NCBI GenBank assembly: GCA_024232355.1
Contig: JAAEPW010001227.1
Location: 1-64,000, forward strand
Source: Chloroflexota bacterium
Lineage (GTDB): Bacteria; Chloroflexota; Anaerolineae; B4-G1
Length of the DNA: 64,000 bases
Reading direction: 5' to 3'
Shown in pieces: positions 42,597 through 52,277 of this stretch. The notes beneath the pieces are model-generated. The model was not told the DNA's origin. It saw only the letters and a list, made by a program, of their open reading frames with translations, and ran no database searches. The translations under genes and the position numbers were made by a program. Position 1 is the stretch's first letter. Every line of letters begins with the position of its first letter.

Positions 42597-43691
42597 TTAT
42601 GGAAACATGGCGATCTCTGACAAGGCTTTCATCGTTGCGGATCGAAGATCACTGTTTGACCCAGAAAAAGATTCGGGGATGATAATGTCAATGGCCTCGA
42701 TCTCTTGTTCGGCACACCAGGTGAGCAGTTCGCCCGTCGTTTCGTAGGGGGCCCAATCATCTTTTACGGCATAGCCGATCACGTCTGCATAGCTCCATGC
42801 CAGGTCGAGCGCGCCTCGGTCTATTCCGTCAGACGTATATCCTGGATAGACGTGCCCCCCGCTCTCGATCCGGTAGCTGGTGTGCCAAATCACGACCCGC
42901 AAGTCGCGATTTTGACGCTTGAGGACAAGCAGATAATTGGCCAGGTTCTTTGTCTCTGGTTCGGATAAGGGGTCTGTTCCTCCGGCTCCTGTTACGATTC
43001 CCTCCGGCTGCTGCGGATCAGACGTCCAATCGAATGTGCCCCAGTTGCGATTTAGGTCCACATTGTTGGCATTACGACGGGTGCGGGCTACGTTGCCGTC
43101 GGGGTTGATGGAGGGGATGAAATGAAAGGCCACATTTTCTGGGATAATGTCCCGGTCCCGGTCGAAACCGTCTATCAGGGTATTGACCAGGTCGCGCGTG
43201 CTGAGTTGGTCTCCCTGGATGCTGCCTATGACCACGACGGCTGCTCCCTTTTCGTAACCGACGATCGCGACAGAGATGTCCCGCTTCTCGACGGATTGGC
43301 CGATGGTATCCCACTGCAATATCGGTCGTAGTATCGTATTCTGCCGTGTCGGTGAGGGAGTCTGTGTTGGGGTCCGTGTTGGAGTTGGGGAGGGTGTTTC
43401 CGAAGGGGTTGGCAATGGGGTATCTGTCGGTTGACGCTCGGCAGTAACGGTAGGCGTAGTGTGAGTAGGTGTGGAAGCGGTAGGGCTAACGTGAGTAGGT
43501 GTGGGAGTTTTCGTGTCGGTAGGTAGTGGGGATTCTGTTGGAGTTGGTGTCGGTGTTGGCGTTATTACATCAGCAGGCTTACAGCCAGAGATCCAAGGGA
43601 TGACGAAAAGCGCGGCGAGCACGAGTGCCATGATGCCAGAGATAGGTATAACACGTGTTATAGTTCTGGTCTGTTTCTTGTTTCTGTTCAT
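42597..43691 (-). CDS. M14 carboxypeptidase-like lipoprotein with lost zinc ligands
   Basis: The ATG at 43691 follows AAAGGAG at a normal distance and gives MNRNKKQTRT; a start at 43757 adds 22 unlikely residues. The 364-residue product has a signal with lipobox ISGC (Cys37) and a long Thr-Pro-Ser-rich linker (about 40-120). The M14 domain keeps NNVDLNRNWG and the third ligand in VIWHTSY, but the HGDE zinc motif of its neighbour is here QGDQ (GSIQGDQLS). Both first-site ligands are therefore replaced by Gln. It is probably a pseudo-peptidase, perhaps a binding or regulatory partner for the two-domain enzyme. Confidence 0.83.
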   Translation of the reverse strand: MNRNKKQTRTITRVIPISGIMALVLAALFVIPWISGCKPADVITPTPTPTPTESPLPTDTKTPTPTHVSPTASTPTHTTPTVTAERQPTDTPLPTPSETPSPTPTRTPTQTPSPTRQNTILRPILQWDTIGQSVEKRDISVAIVGYEKGAAVVVIGSIQGDQLSTRDLVNTLIDGFDRDRDIIPENVAFHFIPSINPDGNVARTRRNANNVDLNRNWGTFDWTSDPQQPEGIVTGAGGTDPLSEPETKNLANYLLVLKRQNRDLRVVIWHTSYRIESGGHVYPGYTSDGIDRGALDLAWSYADVIGYAVKDDWAPYETTGELLTWCAEQEIEAIDIIIPESFSGSNSDLRSATMKALSEIAMFP

Positions 43692-43887
43692 ATTTTCAGC
43701 TCCTTTCGTCTCCCGCCCACGATACATTGTGCATGTCACTATCTGGTTGACTGACAAATCTTGTTTGAACTGCGGATGAACGCAGATTCACGCCAATAGG
43801 TTGAATTGAACTTGACAATCAAAAATCTGTGTTCATCGGCGGTTAATCTTTGGTATTTTGTTAATTGTGTCAATCAATCAAGTGTCA

Positions 43888-46800
43888 CTATTCCGGCAAG
43901 GTGGGACAAGTCTTTTCATATCTCTCATTGTAGCCGATATAACGTTTCCACTCGTCGCGCGTCATGTTGCGCCCGGCGCGAACACAAGCAAATTCGATCA
44001 GGCCGCCCAAACCGTCGATCTGGGCAAAGTGGATGCGGGCGTTCATATCGGCGCTGGCAGTGACAATGCGTGCGTCATCCGAACTCCACGCCGCGTGCAG
44101 GACTCCATCGGTATGCCCGCTGAGGGTCAAGAGTTCTACGCCTCTAGTCATAGTCAATGACGCTTCCACGTCCCACACTTTGGCGCTTCCGTCCCAACTG
44201 GCGGTGACGATGCGTGTGTCGTTCGAATTCCATGCCGCCTGCTGGATTCCGTCGGTGTGTCCGCTGAGGGTAAAGATGTCCTCCCCTGTGATTGTGTCCC
44301 ACACCTTGGCATTTCCATCTCGACTAGCAGTGACGATGTACGTGTCATCCGAGTTCCACGCCGCGTACAGAACTTCGTTGGCGTGTCCGTTGAGGGGGAC
44401 GAGTTCCTCGCCGGTGACCGCATCCCACACTTTAGCGCTCGCATCGGCGCTGGTGGTGACGATGCGAGCCTCGTCAGTGCTCCACGCCACGTGGTGAACG
44501 GGTCCAATGTGCCCGGCAAGGGTGACGAGTTCCTCACAGGTGACCGCATCCCACACTCTGGCCGTTTGATCGGCGCTGGCGGTGACGATTCGCACCCCAT
44601 CCGAGTTCCACGCTGCGTACTGGACAGTGCCCTCGTGTCCGTCAAAAGTGCAGATTTCGGCCTTGGTCTCTGCGTCCCACACCTTGGCGTTCTGGTCGCG
44701 GCTGACGGTGACGATGCGTGTGTCATCCGGACTCCACGCCGCGTACACGACTGCGCCCGTGTGTCCGCTCAACGTGCCGGATTCCGTCTTTTGTTCTACG
44801 TCCCACACCTTGGCGCTGCCATCGGCGCTGGCGGTGACGATTTGTGTTCCATCCGAGTTCCATGCTGTGTGATTGACTCGGTCTGTGTGCCCGATGAGGG
44901 CAAAGAGTTCCGCCCCGGTTTCTGTATTCCACACCTTGGCGCTGCCATCGGCGCTGGCTGTGACGATGCGCGCGTCCGTTGGATTCCACGCTGCGGTCAC
45001 GACCGGGCCTGTGTGCCCGATGAGGACCAACGGGCCAGCACTAGTTTCTATATCCCATACCTTGGCGCTTTTATCGGCGCTAGCAGTGACAATGCGCGTG
45101 CCATTCGAGTTCCACGCTGCACTCTCGACGGCGCCTGAATGTCCGCTCAGAATGAAAATCTTTTCCCTTGTGGCAACGTCCCACACCTGAGTATTTCCGC
45201 CATCGCTGGTGATCGCGATGCGCGTGCCGTCTGGCTCCCATGCTGCCGATAGTCCGCTGATGGTCAAGAGTTCGACGCCCTTGGCCGCATTCCAAACCTT
45301 GATGCTGCCATCCAAACTGGTGGTCGCAATGTACGTGTCATCCGAGTTCCACGCTGCGCGCAGTACTCTGTCGGCGTGCCCGATAAAGGCGACGAGTTCC
45401 TCGCCCGTAACCACATCCCACACCCTGGCTGTCCAATCGTTGCCGGTGGTCACGATGCGCGCGTTATCCGAGCTCCACGCGGCATAATTTACTGTATCGG
45501 TGTAGGTGCCAAAGGTGACGAGTTCCTCGCCGGTAGCCGCATCCCATATCCTGGCGCTCCCGTCGTCGCCGGTGGTCACAATGCGGGCATCATACGCGCT
45601 CCACGCTGCGTACAAGACCGGGCTGATGTGTTTGCTAAAGGTGACCAGCTCTGTACTGGTAGCGGCATCCCATACTCGGGCGCTTCCGTCGTCGCTGGCG
45701 GTCAAGATGCGCATACCGTCGGCGCTCCACGCGGCATAATTGACATGTTCGGTGTGTCCGACGAGGGAAGAGAGTTCTGCGCCCGTGGCGGCATCCCACA
45801 TTCTGACACTGCCATCTCGACTGGTGGTCAGGATGCGTGCGTCGTCGGCGCTCCACGCAACGTATTGGATGCTGTCCGTGTGACCGCTGAGGGTCAAGAG
45901 TCCCTTGCCCGTGGCGGCATCCCATATTTTGGCTGTTTGGTCAGTGCTGGCGCTCACGATGCGCGTGTCGTCAGAACTCCACACGGCGTAATTGACCGTG
46001 TTGGTATGGGCGTTAAAAGTACTCCTCAAGTGCGAACGCTCCATCGCATTGTATAATACGTTGCTCGCTTCTGCAGTTATTTTGCCGTTCATACTCTGGT
46101 GTGTTTCATTCACGGCTTCTAGGCCCAACAAGATGGCCAGTTGCAGGTCTACTTCCACCACGAGTTCGGACCGGGCGGCCATCGCCTGCGATTTGGCAAT
46201 TTGACGCTGCTCTTCGGCTTCCTGTCGTGCTTCGGCCTCTGCATCGGCAGCGATCTCGGCTTGCTGTTGTGCCGCGACTGCTGTAGCAGCAGCGATCTCG
46301 GCATCCACCCTGGCTGTAGCTTCTGCATCGGCAGCGATCACAGCATCTGCCTTAGCCGTGGCTTCTGCGGCAGCAGAGGTCACGGCATACTCGCGCTCTT
46401 GATTGGCTACTTTGGATTGTTGTATGGCAACAACGGCCAGGATAACGAGGACAACGCTGAATGCCGTAGCGCCGATGGCCAGCCGGCGGTTTCGGGTATT
46501 CTGCTTGAGAATTTCTCCCTGGCGAGCTTGTTGGGATGCGGCCAGAAAAGCGCGTTCGAGGGACCGGGGTTTTACTTCGTCCGGGTGATCTCTGGCCCAT
46601 TGTTCTTCTTTTTCCAGTGCCTGATCACGCAGCAACAGGCCGCTTGGACGGCCCTGGCTATCCCACAGGGCCGCCTGGCGTTGCAGTGCGCTCATATTTG
46701 CTTGGTACCAGGCCGTGTTGTCTTTTTGGATGGGTTCGACCATTCGATCGTGGGCCAACTCGAACCAAGTGACGCCCCGCCGCTCCTCCGCTCGCACCAG

Positions 46801-47886
46801 ATGAGCATCCACAAACAGCCATATCGCTTGGTTATCCAGCCCTTTGCTCCGTTGATGTCCTTGCAACACCTGGCCGCGAATCCCACGTTCTGTGATCAAG
46901 TATTGGCCGAACCACTCGCGGACGATCCGTTCGTTGACGTTGGTCTGGGCGATGACGTCTTTTATCTGGTCGGCATAATAGTCGGCCAAGGCACTGTCCA
47001 CGTCTCCTACGGCCTGGACAGTTTCTATGATCTGCGTCGTGCCTGGGGGGAGATTTTGCCACAGACGATGACAAACTACCTGGAGTTGCACCGGCTCGAC
47101 GTGCAGGCCAGGTTTCTTTATCACGCTGCCATCCGGCTGCTGTATGCGCTCTTGACGCAGGTCGTCTACTAATTGCCGCGCGGCGGTATCGTCAAAGTCG
47201 ACGCCCACTTGGAGGGCTGGCTCTTGGATGGCCTGAAGCGCATCCTTTTCTCCGAGCAAGTCCAGGCGGTAGGTTGTGCTGAGCCGGGTGGGGAGCAGGC
47301 GTAGATAGGGGTCTAGTTCTGCCAGATATTCTTCCCGCATAGCGAAAAGCGCCCAGCGACGCCGGTCGCGCAGGACCTCGCCGACTTGGGCGAAAAACTC
47401 TTCCTTGGCGGCCCGGTCTGTGGGGTCCATCGTCAGGATTTCCTCAAACTGATCAAAGATCAGCACTTGGGCTTCGGGTTCGTCCGCTGCCTGGCGGCGA
47501 TCCAGGTAGCTGGCCAACGTCATACCGGTTAGAGCTGACGCGGGTAACTGTTCTTCTGGAGGCAGTGTTTTTTCCAGGGAAAGAAGCAAGCTGAGGATGT
47601 AGCGGTTGAGCGAGGGGACATTCTGTTCACCGGGTGGCGGTTCCAGGCTGACGCGCATCGCCGGTAGGACGTGGAAATCCTCTTTCTCCAATTGGGGGAC
47701 CAGGCTGGCTTGCACCAGAGATGTCTTGCCTGCGCCAGAGGGCGAGTAGAGCAGGACGATCCGCTCGGCGATCAGCAAGTCGAGTAGTTCCATCACTTCT
47801 TGGTCTCGCCCGTACAATTTCTCACCTGTCTGAAAGGCTCGTGGCCCTACGTAAGGATTGGGACGTGTTTTTTGATTGACAGTCAT
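43888..47886 (-). CDS. STAND-type ATPase with membrane helix and 16 WD40 repeats
   Basis: A 1332-residue protein. The N-terminal STAND-like ATPase (about 10-420) starts NPYVGPRAFQTGEKLYGRD and carries Walker A SPSGAGKTSLV (48-58) and a Walker B strand VLIFDQFEEIL. A hydrophobic helix near 463-488 and an Ala/Glu-rich coiled coil (about 490-570) follow. Sixteen WD40-like repeats fill about 620-1290, the seventh shortened. The C-terminal CVRAGRNMTRDEWKRYIG tail is common in bacterial WD40 signalling proteins. The repeats probably sense a ligand and release the ATPase for assembly. It is co-transcribed with the CHAT-SIR2 gene, 43 bases upstream. Confidence 0.9.
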   Translation of the reverse strand: MTVNQKTRPNPYVGPRAFQTGEKLYGRDQEVMELLDLLIAERIVLLYSPSGAGKTSLVQASLVPQLEKEDFHVLPAMRVSLEPPPGEQNVPSLNRYILSLLLSLEKTLPPEEQLPASALTGMTLASYLDRRQAADEPEAQVLIFDQFEEILTMDPTDRAAKEEFFAQVGEVLRDRRRWALFAMREEYLAELDPYLRLLPTRLSTTYRLDLLGEKDALQAIQEPALQVGVDFDDTAARQLVDDLRQERIQQPDGSVIKKPGLHVEPVQLQVVCHRLWQNLPPGTTQIIETVQAVGDVDSALADYYADQIKDVIAQTNVNERIVREWFGQYLITERGIRGQVLQGHQRSKGLDNQAIWLFVDAHLVRAEERRGVTWFELAHDRMVEPIQKDNTAWYQANMSALQRQAALWDSQGRPSGLLLRDQALEKEEQWARDHPDEVKPRSLERAFLAASQQARQGEILKQNTRNRRLAIGATAFSVVLVILAVVAIQQSKVANQEREYAVTSAAAEATAKADAVIAADAEATARVDAEIAAATAVAAQQQAEIAADAEAEARQEAEEQRQIAKSQAMAARSELVVEVDLQLAILLGLEAVNETHQSMNGKITAEASNVLYNAMERSHLRSTFNAHTNTVNYAVWSSDDTRIVSASTDQTAKIWDAATGKGLLTLSGHTDSIQYVAWSADDARILTTSRDGSVRMWDAATGAELSSLVGHTEHVNYAAWSADGMRILTASDDGSARVWDAATSTELVTFSKHISPVLYAAWSAYDARIVTTGDDGSARIWDAATGEELVTFGTYTDTVNYAAWSSDNARIVTTGNDWTARVWDVVTGEELVAFIGHADRVLRAAWNSDDTYIATTSLDGSIKVWNAAKGVELLTISGLSAAWEPDGTRIAITSDGGNTQVWDVATREKIFILSGHSGAVESAAWNSNGTRIVTASADKSAKVWDIETSAGPLVLIGHTGPVVTAAWNPTDARIVTASADGSAKVWNTETGAELFALIGHTDRVNHTAWNSDGTQIVTASADGSAKVWDVEQKTESGTLSGHTGAVVYAAWSPDDTRIVTVSRDQNAKVWDAETKAEICTFDGHEGTVQYAAWNSDGVRIVTASADQTARVWDAVTCEELVTLAGHIGPVHHVAWSTDEARIVTTSADASAKVWDAVTGEELVPLNGHANEVLYAAWNSDDTYIVTASRDGNAKVWDTITGEDIFTLSGHTDGIQQAAWNSNDTRIVTASWDGSAKVWDVEASLTMTRGVELLTLSGHTDGVLHAAWSSDDARIVTASADMNARIHFAQIDGLGGLIEFACVRAGRNMTRDEWKRYIGYNERYEKTCPTLPE

Positions 47887-47929
47887 AGCGAACTCCGTTC
47901 GATTGGATCAGGCGAATAGCGAAACTGCC

Positions 47930-50017
47930 TTACTTGGGCCAGCGTGACAATAGCTCCTGTGTAAAATCCTCGACGCTGCCCCAATAGATGCTGATGTGGG
48001 CATCCTCAAAGTAGGATTCCAGGTAGCGGCGGGCGCGCTCCGGTTCCAGGATGCGACCTTCTTCCGGGTCGATCTGCGCCGCGACGTGGGCGTATCCCCG
48101 GCGGCGTCTTCCACCCTGCCGTTTCATAATGCTGCGAAACAGCACCCGAAAGTCCCAATCATCCATCCGAAAACCTAAAAAGAGCAAAGCGGTGTCGGTC
48201 AGTGCCCGGCGTACCACGCCAGGAATCAGGTCGTTGTCCTTGGTCACACCGATCAAATAGTCGAAATAGTCGTCTTCGGTCAGCACCAGTGAGTCGGGTT
48301 CTTGGATTTGGCCAAAGAGGTGGTAGACCAAGGGGCGTTCCTTGGTGGGCCGGTAGTCAGGTTCGTCATCATAGATCGAGGGTATCCCTGCCATATCCTC
48401 GTTCCAGCGACACAGTTCTATCTGAGGCTCTTTGCCCGCTGCTTTTAGTGCCTCGCCCAGCAGATTACTGGGATCCGTAGTGATATAGATTGGCAAGGGG
48501 AGTTGAGCCAGTACCTGGTGTGGTTCCGTTGGGCTTTGTTGCCAACGCTGAACGCCCACTGCTGTAATCAAGTCGTCCAAGGGCGAATCGTCTAGTCCGT
48601 CTAGCAAGTTCTCCTTGTAACGGCGTAGGATTTCCTGGCGCAAGTGTTGTTCCAATTCATCGCGGAGAAACATGTACGAATGATTCACGGCCAGATATTG
48701 GGCCACCTGGGGCAGATCTTCACAATCATAGGGTGACATTGGATAGTTATAGGTCTTGGCCCATCGTTGGGCGATTTCTTGGCGCGAACCGATCAAAGGC
48801 TCGGTCAGGCCAGGGCCGAGGATGGGGGTACAGCGCCCTTTTTGAATGCTGCTGTACAAGTCCGGCCACTTTTCCCACTCGCGCTCTTCGTCGCCGAAAC
48901 CAGGCATGTACCACAAACGACCGCTCCTGAGGCGCAAGAACAGGGTCGGCACCCACCAGTCGCTTCGATCCCGCACTGTCCCTCGGGCCACGGCCATCGC
49001 TCGATCGATTTGACCATCTTGCTGCAACTCGTGGAAAAAGGCGGGCATAAATTGGGCCACTGTCTGTATAGCGACGTTGCCCTGCATCGCCAATACAGCC
49101 GGGATACCGGCCTCTGCCAGACGAGGTCCCAATGCGGCCAGCGCGCCCTCGTCATCGCTGCGGGTGTCGGTGCCGGTCCCGGCGCTCTGACAAGAAGCCA
49201 GCACCACCAGCCGGGGGCGTTGTGTCAGTTCTTTCAGCCGTGTGACCAACTCGCCGCCATCCACCACGGTGACGTTGCCCGTTTCATCCTCTAACCAGAG
49301 TCGCGGCTTTCCTCGAATTAACGCTCCGTGACACACTAGGTAAAAAACGTCATAGCCATTGAATAGGCGGACGCCTTCTCGCAACTGAGCGATGATGTTG
49401 TTCAAAGTTGCGCTGCCGCCGGATGCCAGCGATGTGACGGGGATGCTGCCCAGGCCAGATTCGGCTCGTTCCAACTCTCCAGCCACATCCACGGGGGCCA
49501 ATGAACGATTCCTCGGTCCATGGTCGACCAGATTGGCGGGATTTGCGATCGCAACGAGGGCGTGCAGTTCGCTCTGGGGGCGCAAGCGCACGGGCTGCCA
49601 GTCCAGACTGCTCAGGTAGCGGGAGAATAAAACATGCTCACCGGTTAGGAGAAACGAGTCGTCCTGGGGATCGCGTAACGCTTCCCAATGCAGATCGTGC
49701 AGCTTGGGTGCGCTGGGACCGATGAGGAGCCGCAAGCGCAAGGGTACATTCAGGGTCTGGGCGACGCTGCGTGCCTGAGCAAAGGTTGTCTGGGTGTCTG
49801 GGTCGGAAAAGAGATTCCGGCTCAGTAGTTGGCCATAGTCCGCGTCGTTGGGCGACAGTGCGTGCAATTGGTCGAGATCGAAATGTGCCAAAGATGTTCC
49901 CCCGCGCCCCGACCGGATGTCGGCATCGCTCTCTGGATGGCTAAAGCGCAGTTCAATATCATAGTTGTCGGCGTCCCGCTGATGCAATCCAATTTCCAGA
50001 TCAGCGTAACCTTTCAT
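47930..50017 (-). CDS. CHAT protease - SIR2-like fusion, candidate effector
   Basis: A 695-residue protein after GGAGGAACACT. Residues about 90-370 are a CHAT (caspase-like) domain: catalytic His230 in YLVCHGALI and Cys276 in LASCQSAG, plus GIPAVLAMQ and a WVPTLFLR end. Residues about 383-695 resemble SIR2_2-type domains: CTPILGPGLTEPLIG for NAD binding, ITTDPSNLLG, a His in VYHLFGQI, and LLFLGFRMDDWDFR. SIR2 domains of this kind deplete NAD in several phage-defence systems, and CHAT proteases are activated in others. The adjacent STAND-WD40 gene is the probable sensor. The fusion of both effectors in one chain is the unusual part. Confidence 0.87.
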   Translation of the reverse strand: MKGYADLEIGLHQRDADNYDIELRFSHPESDADIRSGRGGTSLAHFDLDQLHALSPNDADYGQLLSRNLFSDPDTQTTFAQARSVAQTLNVPLRLRLLIGPSAPKLHDLHWEALRDPQDDSFLLTGEHVLFSRYLSSLDWQPVRLRPQSELHALVAIANPANLVDHGPRNRSLAPVDVAGELERAESGLGSIPVTSLASGGSATLNNIIAQLREGVRLFNGYDVFYLVCHGALIRGKPRLWLEDETGNVTVVDGGELVTRLKELTQRPRLVVLASCQSAGTGTDTRSDDEGALAALGPRLAEAGIPAVLAMQGNVAIQTVAQFMPAFFHELQQDGQIDRAMAVARGTVRDRSDWWVPTLFLRLRSGRLWYMPGFGDEEREWEKWPDLYSSIQKGRCTPILGPGLTEPLIGSRQEIAQRWAKTYNYPMSPYDCEDLPQVAQYLAVNHSYMFLRDELEQHLRQEILRRYKENLLDGLDDSPLDDLITAVGVQRWQQSPTEPHQVLAQLPLPIYITTDPSNLLGEALKAAGKEPQIELCRWNEDMAGIPSIYDDEPDYRPTKERPLVYHLFGQIQEPDSLVLTEDDYFDYLIGVTKDNDLIPGVVRRALTDTALLFLGFRMDDWDFRVLFRSIMKRQGGRRRRGYAHVAAQIDPEEGRILEPERARRYLESYFEDAHISIYWGSVEDFTQELLSRWPK

Positions 50018-50108
50018 AGTGTTCCTCCGGCTCCTTCCGATGGACTTGTAGGGAAGGCTCTATTCGCTCTGGGGTGGACTCGGAATCGAGAAATTGACCT
50101 TTTCTTCA

Positions 50109-50136
50109 GTATAGCCCAAATCACGGGGAAGTCAAA
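50109..50136 (-). promoter_or_regulatory. Promoter of the CHAT-SIR2 / STAND-WD40 operon
   Basis: On the minus strand TTGACT (50131-50136) and TATACT (50109-50114) are 16 bases apart, with a leader of about 85 bases. The operon thus has its own promoter, separate from the J-domain gene upstream. Confidence 0.75.
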
Positions 50137-50269
50137 AGAGTGTGCTCGAAAGCGTTTGACATTTTATCTGCGTGGTAGTATAAACTTGAAAAGTGTGATA
50201 ATCAACACGATGAACCATATCCCTGCGAACGCTAATTGTGAGACGAATACGTCTATCTGGATGGGATTT

Positions 50270-50722
50270 TCAGACAGATTGTGCCCCGCGACGAGTAAAA
50301 AGTACGCTCCTACCAGCAAAAAATCCCATGGTTAATATGTCGAATAACAAGTAGGCGAACGCTGCGTGTCTTTGCCATCGGGCAGATGTTATTCGTGAGA
50401 AGAATTTGGAGAATGGGTCTTGTGTGAACCATTCTTCCGGAAAGGGTGGGGATGGACTTTTTCGGTGAGGTTTTGTGTGAGGTGGTGCGCCGGTCCGCAG
50501 GCCGATGGTGGCGTCGTAGCGCGCTCTCGTGTCTGGATCGTCTAGCACCTCGTACGCTTTGTTGAGTTGTTTCATTTGCTCTTCGGCCCATTCACGCCGT
50601 TCGAGAGGATGGAGATCGGGATGAAATTGTCGAGCCAACCTGCGATAAGCCCGATTGATATCCTCCTGCGAAGCGTCGATGGGCACTTGGAGGATTTGGT
50701 AGTGGATGGGTGTTTGCAACAT
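50270..50722 (-). CDS. Membrane-anchored J-domain protein
   Basis: A 150-residue protein with an N-terminal J domain (about 5-70) containing the HPD tripeptide in RQFHPDLHP, which stimulates DnaK ATPase. A basic Pro/Ser linker and a hydrophobic C-terminal segment (about 120-142) follow; there are no zinc-finger or substrate domains. No Shine-Dalgarno site precedes the ATG, and a TAAAAT box lies only six bases before it, so a leaderless message is possible. It lies upstream of the CHAT-SIR2 operon in the same orientation, but that operon has its own promoter. Confidence 0.82.
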   Translation of the reverse strand: MLQTPIHYQILQVPIDASQEDINRAYRRLARQFHPDLHPLERREWAEEQMKQLNKAYEVLDDPDTRARYDATIGLRTGAPPHTKPHRKSPSPPFPEEWFTQDPFSKFFSRITSARWQRHAAFAYLLFDILTMGFFAGRSVLFTRRGAQSV

Positions 50723-50868
50723 TGGTATATTTTACACGATTCTTCAGGATTGTGTACTTTGATTTTTCTTTTCTCGGAACTCGGTTACAATTATGCCATG
50801 TTTTGTCACAAATTTAGTATAGAATACTGCCATAGGTTGTCCATTGGACAAGTAAAGGGAATTGGATC

Positions 50869-51825
50869 ATGTCGAACACAGCTACCCGATTGATTACGTT
50901 AATCATGTTGTTACAGCGCCAGCCTAACCAAAAGGCAAACGAGCTGGCAAAGCAATTGGGCGTCTCGAGGCGCACAATCCAACGCTATATCAACATGCTG
51001 GACGAGATGGGCATTCCGATCTACTCGGAGCGCGGCCCTTATGGCGGCTTTTCATTGGTACGAGGTTACAAGATGCCTCCCTTGGTATTTACTCCCGAAG
51101 AAGCTGTTGCCGTTTACTTGGGAACCAGCCTGGTGGAAGAAATGTGGGGACAATTGTATCGAGATGCTGCGCAGGGAGCGTTGGCCAAATTGGACAATGT
51201 CCTTCCCGACGACCAACGGCACGAGGTCTCCTGGGCACGACGGACATTGCTGGCAACCCACATGCACCGCACCGATTTCACACCCTGGGCACCATTTTTA
51301 GAAAAGCTGCGACGCGCAACCCGTGAGCGACGGCGGGTGGCCCTGGTTTATCGCGGACGGAGCCAGCAAGAACCATTACATCGGAATATTGATCTCTACG
51401 CATTGGTCCATCGCTGGGGATGGTGGTATGGCGTCGGGTATTGTCACTTGAGAAAGGCCATTCGATCCTTCCGTGTAGATCGCATTGTCGAGCTGACGCT
51501 GCTCGACGAGACGTTCAACGTGCGAGACGATTTCGATGCCCAGGCATACCTGGCTTCAGAACCGCACGTCCAGCCACGGATACCTGTGCGCTTGAGCTTT
51601 GCGCCAGAGGGAGCGCTGTTGGCGCTGGATGACCGTACTTTGTGGGACACGGCAGAGGAACGAGATGATGGTTCGGTAGTCGTTACCTTTGCTGTGCCGA
51701 ATCTGGAGGCAGCGGCACGTGTGGTATTGAGCTATGCGCCGCACGCTGTTGTGTTGGAGCCAGACGAGTTATGTGTTTTGGTGGGCGAACGGGCCCGCAC
51801 CATTGCAGAATTACACGAAAAATAG
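50869..51825 (+). CDS. HTH-WYL transcriptional regulator (YafY type)
   Basis: A 318-residue regulator. The N-terminal winged helix (about 1-60) reads LAKQLGVSRRTIQRYINMLDEMG. The WYL domain (about 140-225) has VYRGRSQQEPLHRNIDLYAL, WWYGVGYCHLRKAIRSFRVDRI, and a C-terminal WCX-like extension to 318. WYL regulators respond to nucleic-acid or nucleotide ligands and are frequent beside defence genes. It is transcribed away from the J-domain gene and toward two membrane-protein genes, the first starting nine bases after its stop, which suggests an operon. Confidence 0.9.
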   Translation: MSNTATRLITLIMLLQRQPNQKANELAKQLGVSRRTIQRYINMLDEMGIPIYSERGPYGGFSLVRGYKMPPLVFTPEEAVAVYLGTSLVEEMWGQLYRDAAQGALAKLDNVLPDDQRHEVSWARRTLLATHMHRTDFTPWAPFLEKLRRATRERRRVALVYRGRSQQEPLHRNIDLYALVHRWGWWYGVGYCHLRKAIRSFRVDRIVELTLLDETFNVRDDFDAQAYLASEPHVQPRIPVRLSFAPEGALLALDDRTLWDTAEERDDGSVVVTFAVPNLEAAARVVLSYAPHAVVLEPDELCVLVGERARTIAELHEK

Positions 51826-51833
51826 GAGGAGAA

Positions 51834-52256
51834 ATGGCTATAGATGTGTTTCGAACGATTATGGGGGGAGTTGTTGCGTCGGTTGTGTGGTTTATCATTG
51901 GTGGCGCTTTGTATATGAATCCTCTTGTTGACAAGATATACAAGAGTGATGACAACTCGGCAGTGAGAGAATGGCCCAATCTACCCAAGTACCTCGGCCT
52001 GATGTTTGCCGGCGGCGCTTTGGCTCAATACATGTTGTGGGCCTTTGTTTTCGCCTTGGTAAAATCCGCACTCCCTGGAGGTACGTTTTTGCGGGGCGTC
52101 ACCTTTGGACTGGTCCTGATTGCGGTCAAAATCTTTCCCAGATTCTTTGACATGTGGATCCAGACGACGTACCCAAACAAAAAGTTGGTCATTGAGTTTA
52201 TCAATGGAAGTATCGGAAGTTTTGTCGGCGGGGTGATATTCGCCTACGTTATCTAG
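51834..52256 (+). CDS. Small membrane protein, unknown function
   Basis: The ATG at 51834 follows AGGAGGAGAA and gives 140 residues with four predicted hydrophobic helices (about 8-28, 50-75, 80-100, 120-140). I do not recognise the family. It lies between the WYL regulator and a second membrane protein of similar size and layout, so the pair may be distant paralogues acting together. The regulator upstream may control them. Confidence 0.75.
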   Translation: MAIDVFRTIMGGVVASVVWFIIGGALYMNPLVDKIYKSDDNSAVREWPNLPKYLGLMFAGGALAQYMLWAFVFALVKSALPGGTFLRGVTFGLVLIAVKIFPRFFDMWIQTTYPNKKLVIEFINGSIGSFVGGVIFAYVI

Positions 52257-52277
52257 CATGGAATGGGAGATGATGAA

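Noticed and set aside
43888..46026. Tandem repeats as a possible CRISPR or satellite array
   Set aside because: The repeats are degenerate, about 126 bases long, and encode WD40 blades.
44257..46056. Long plus-strand frames opposite the WD40 repeats
   Set aside because: They mirror the tandem WD40 repeats on the other strand and have no domain of their own.
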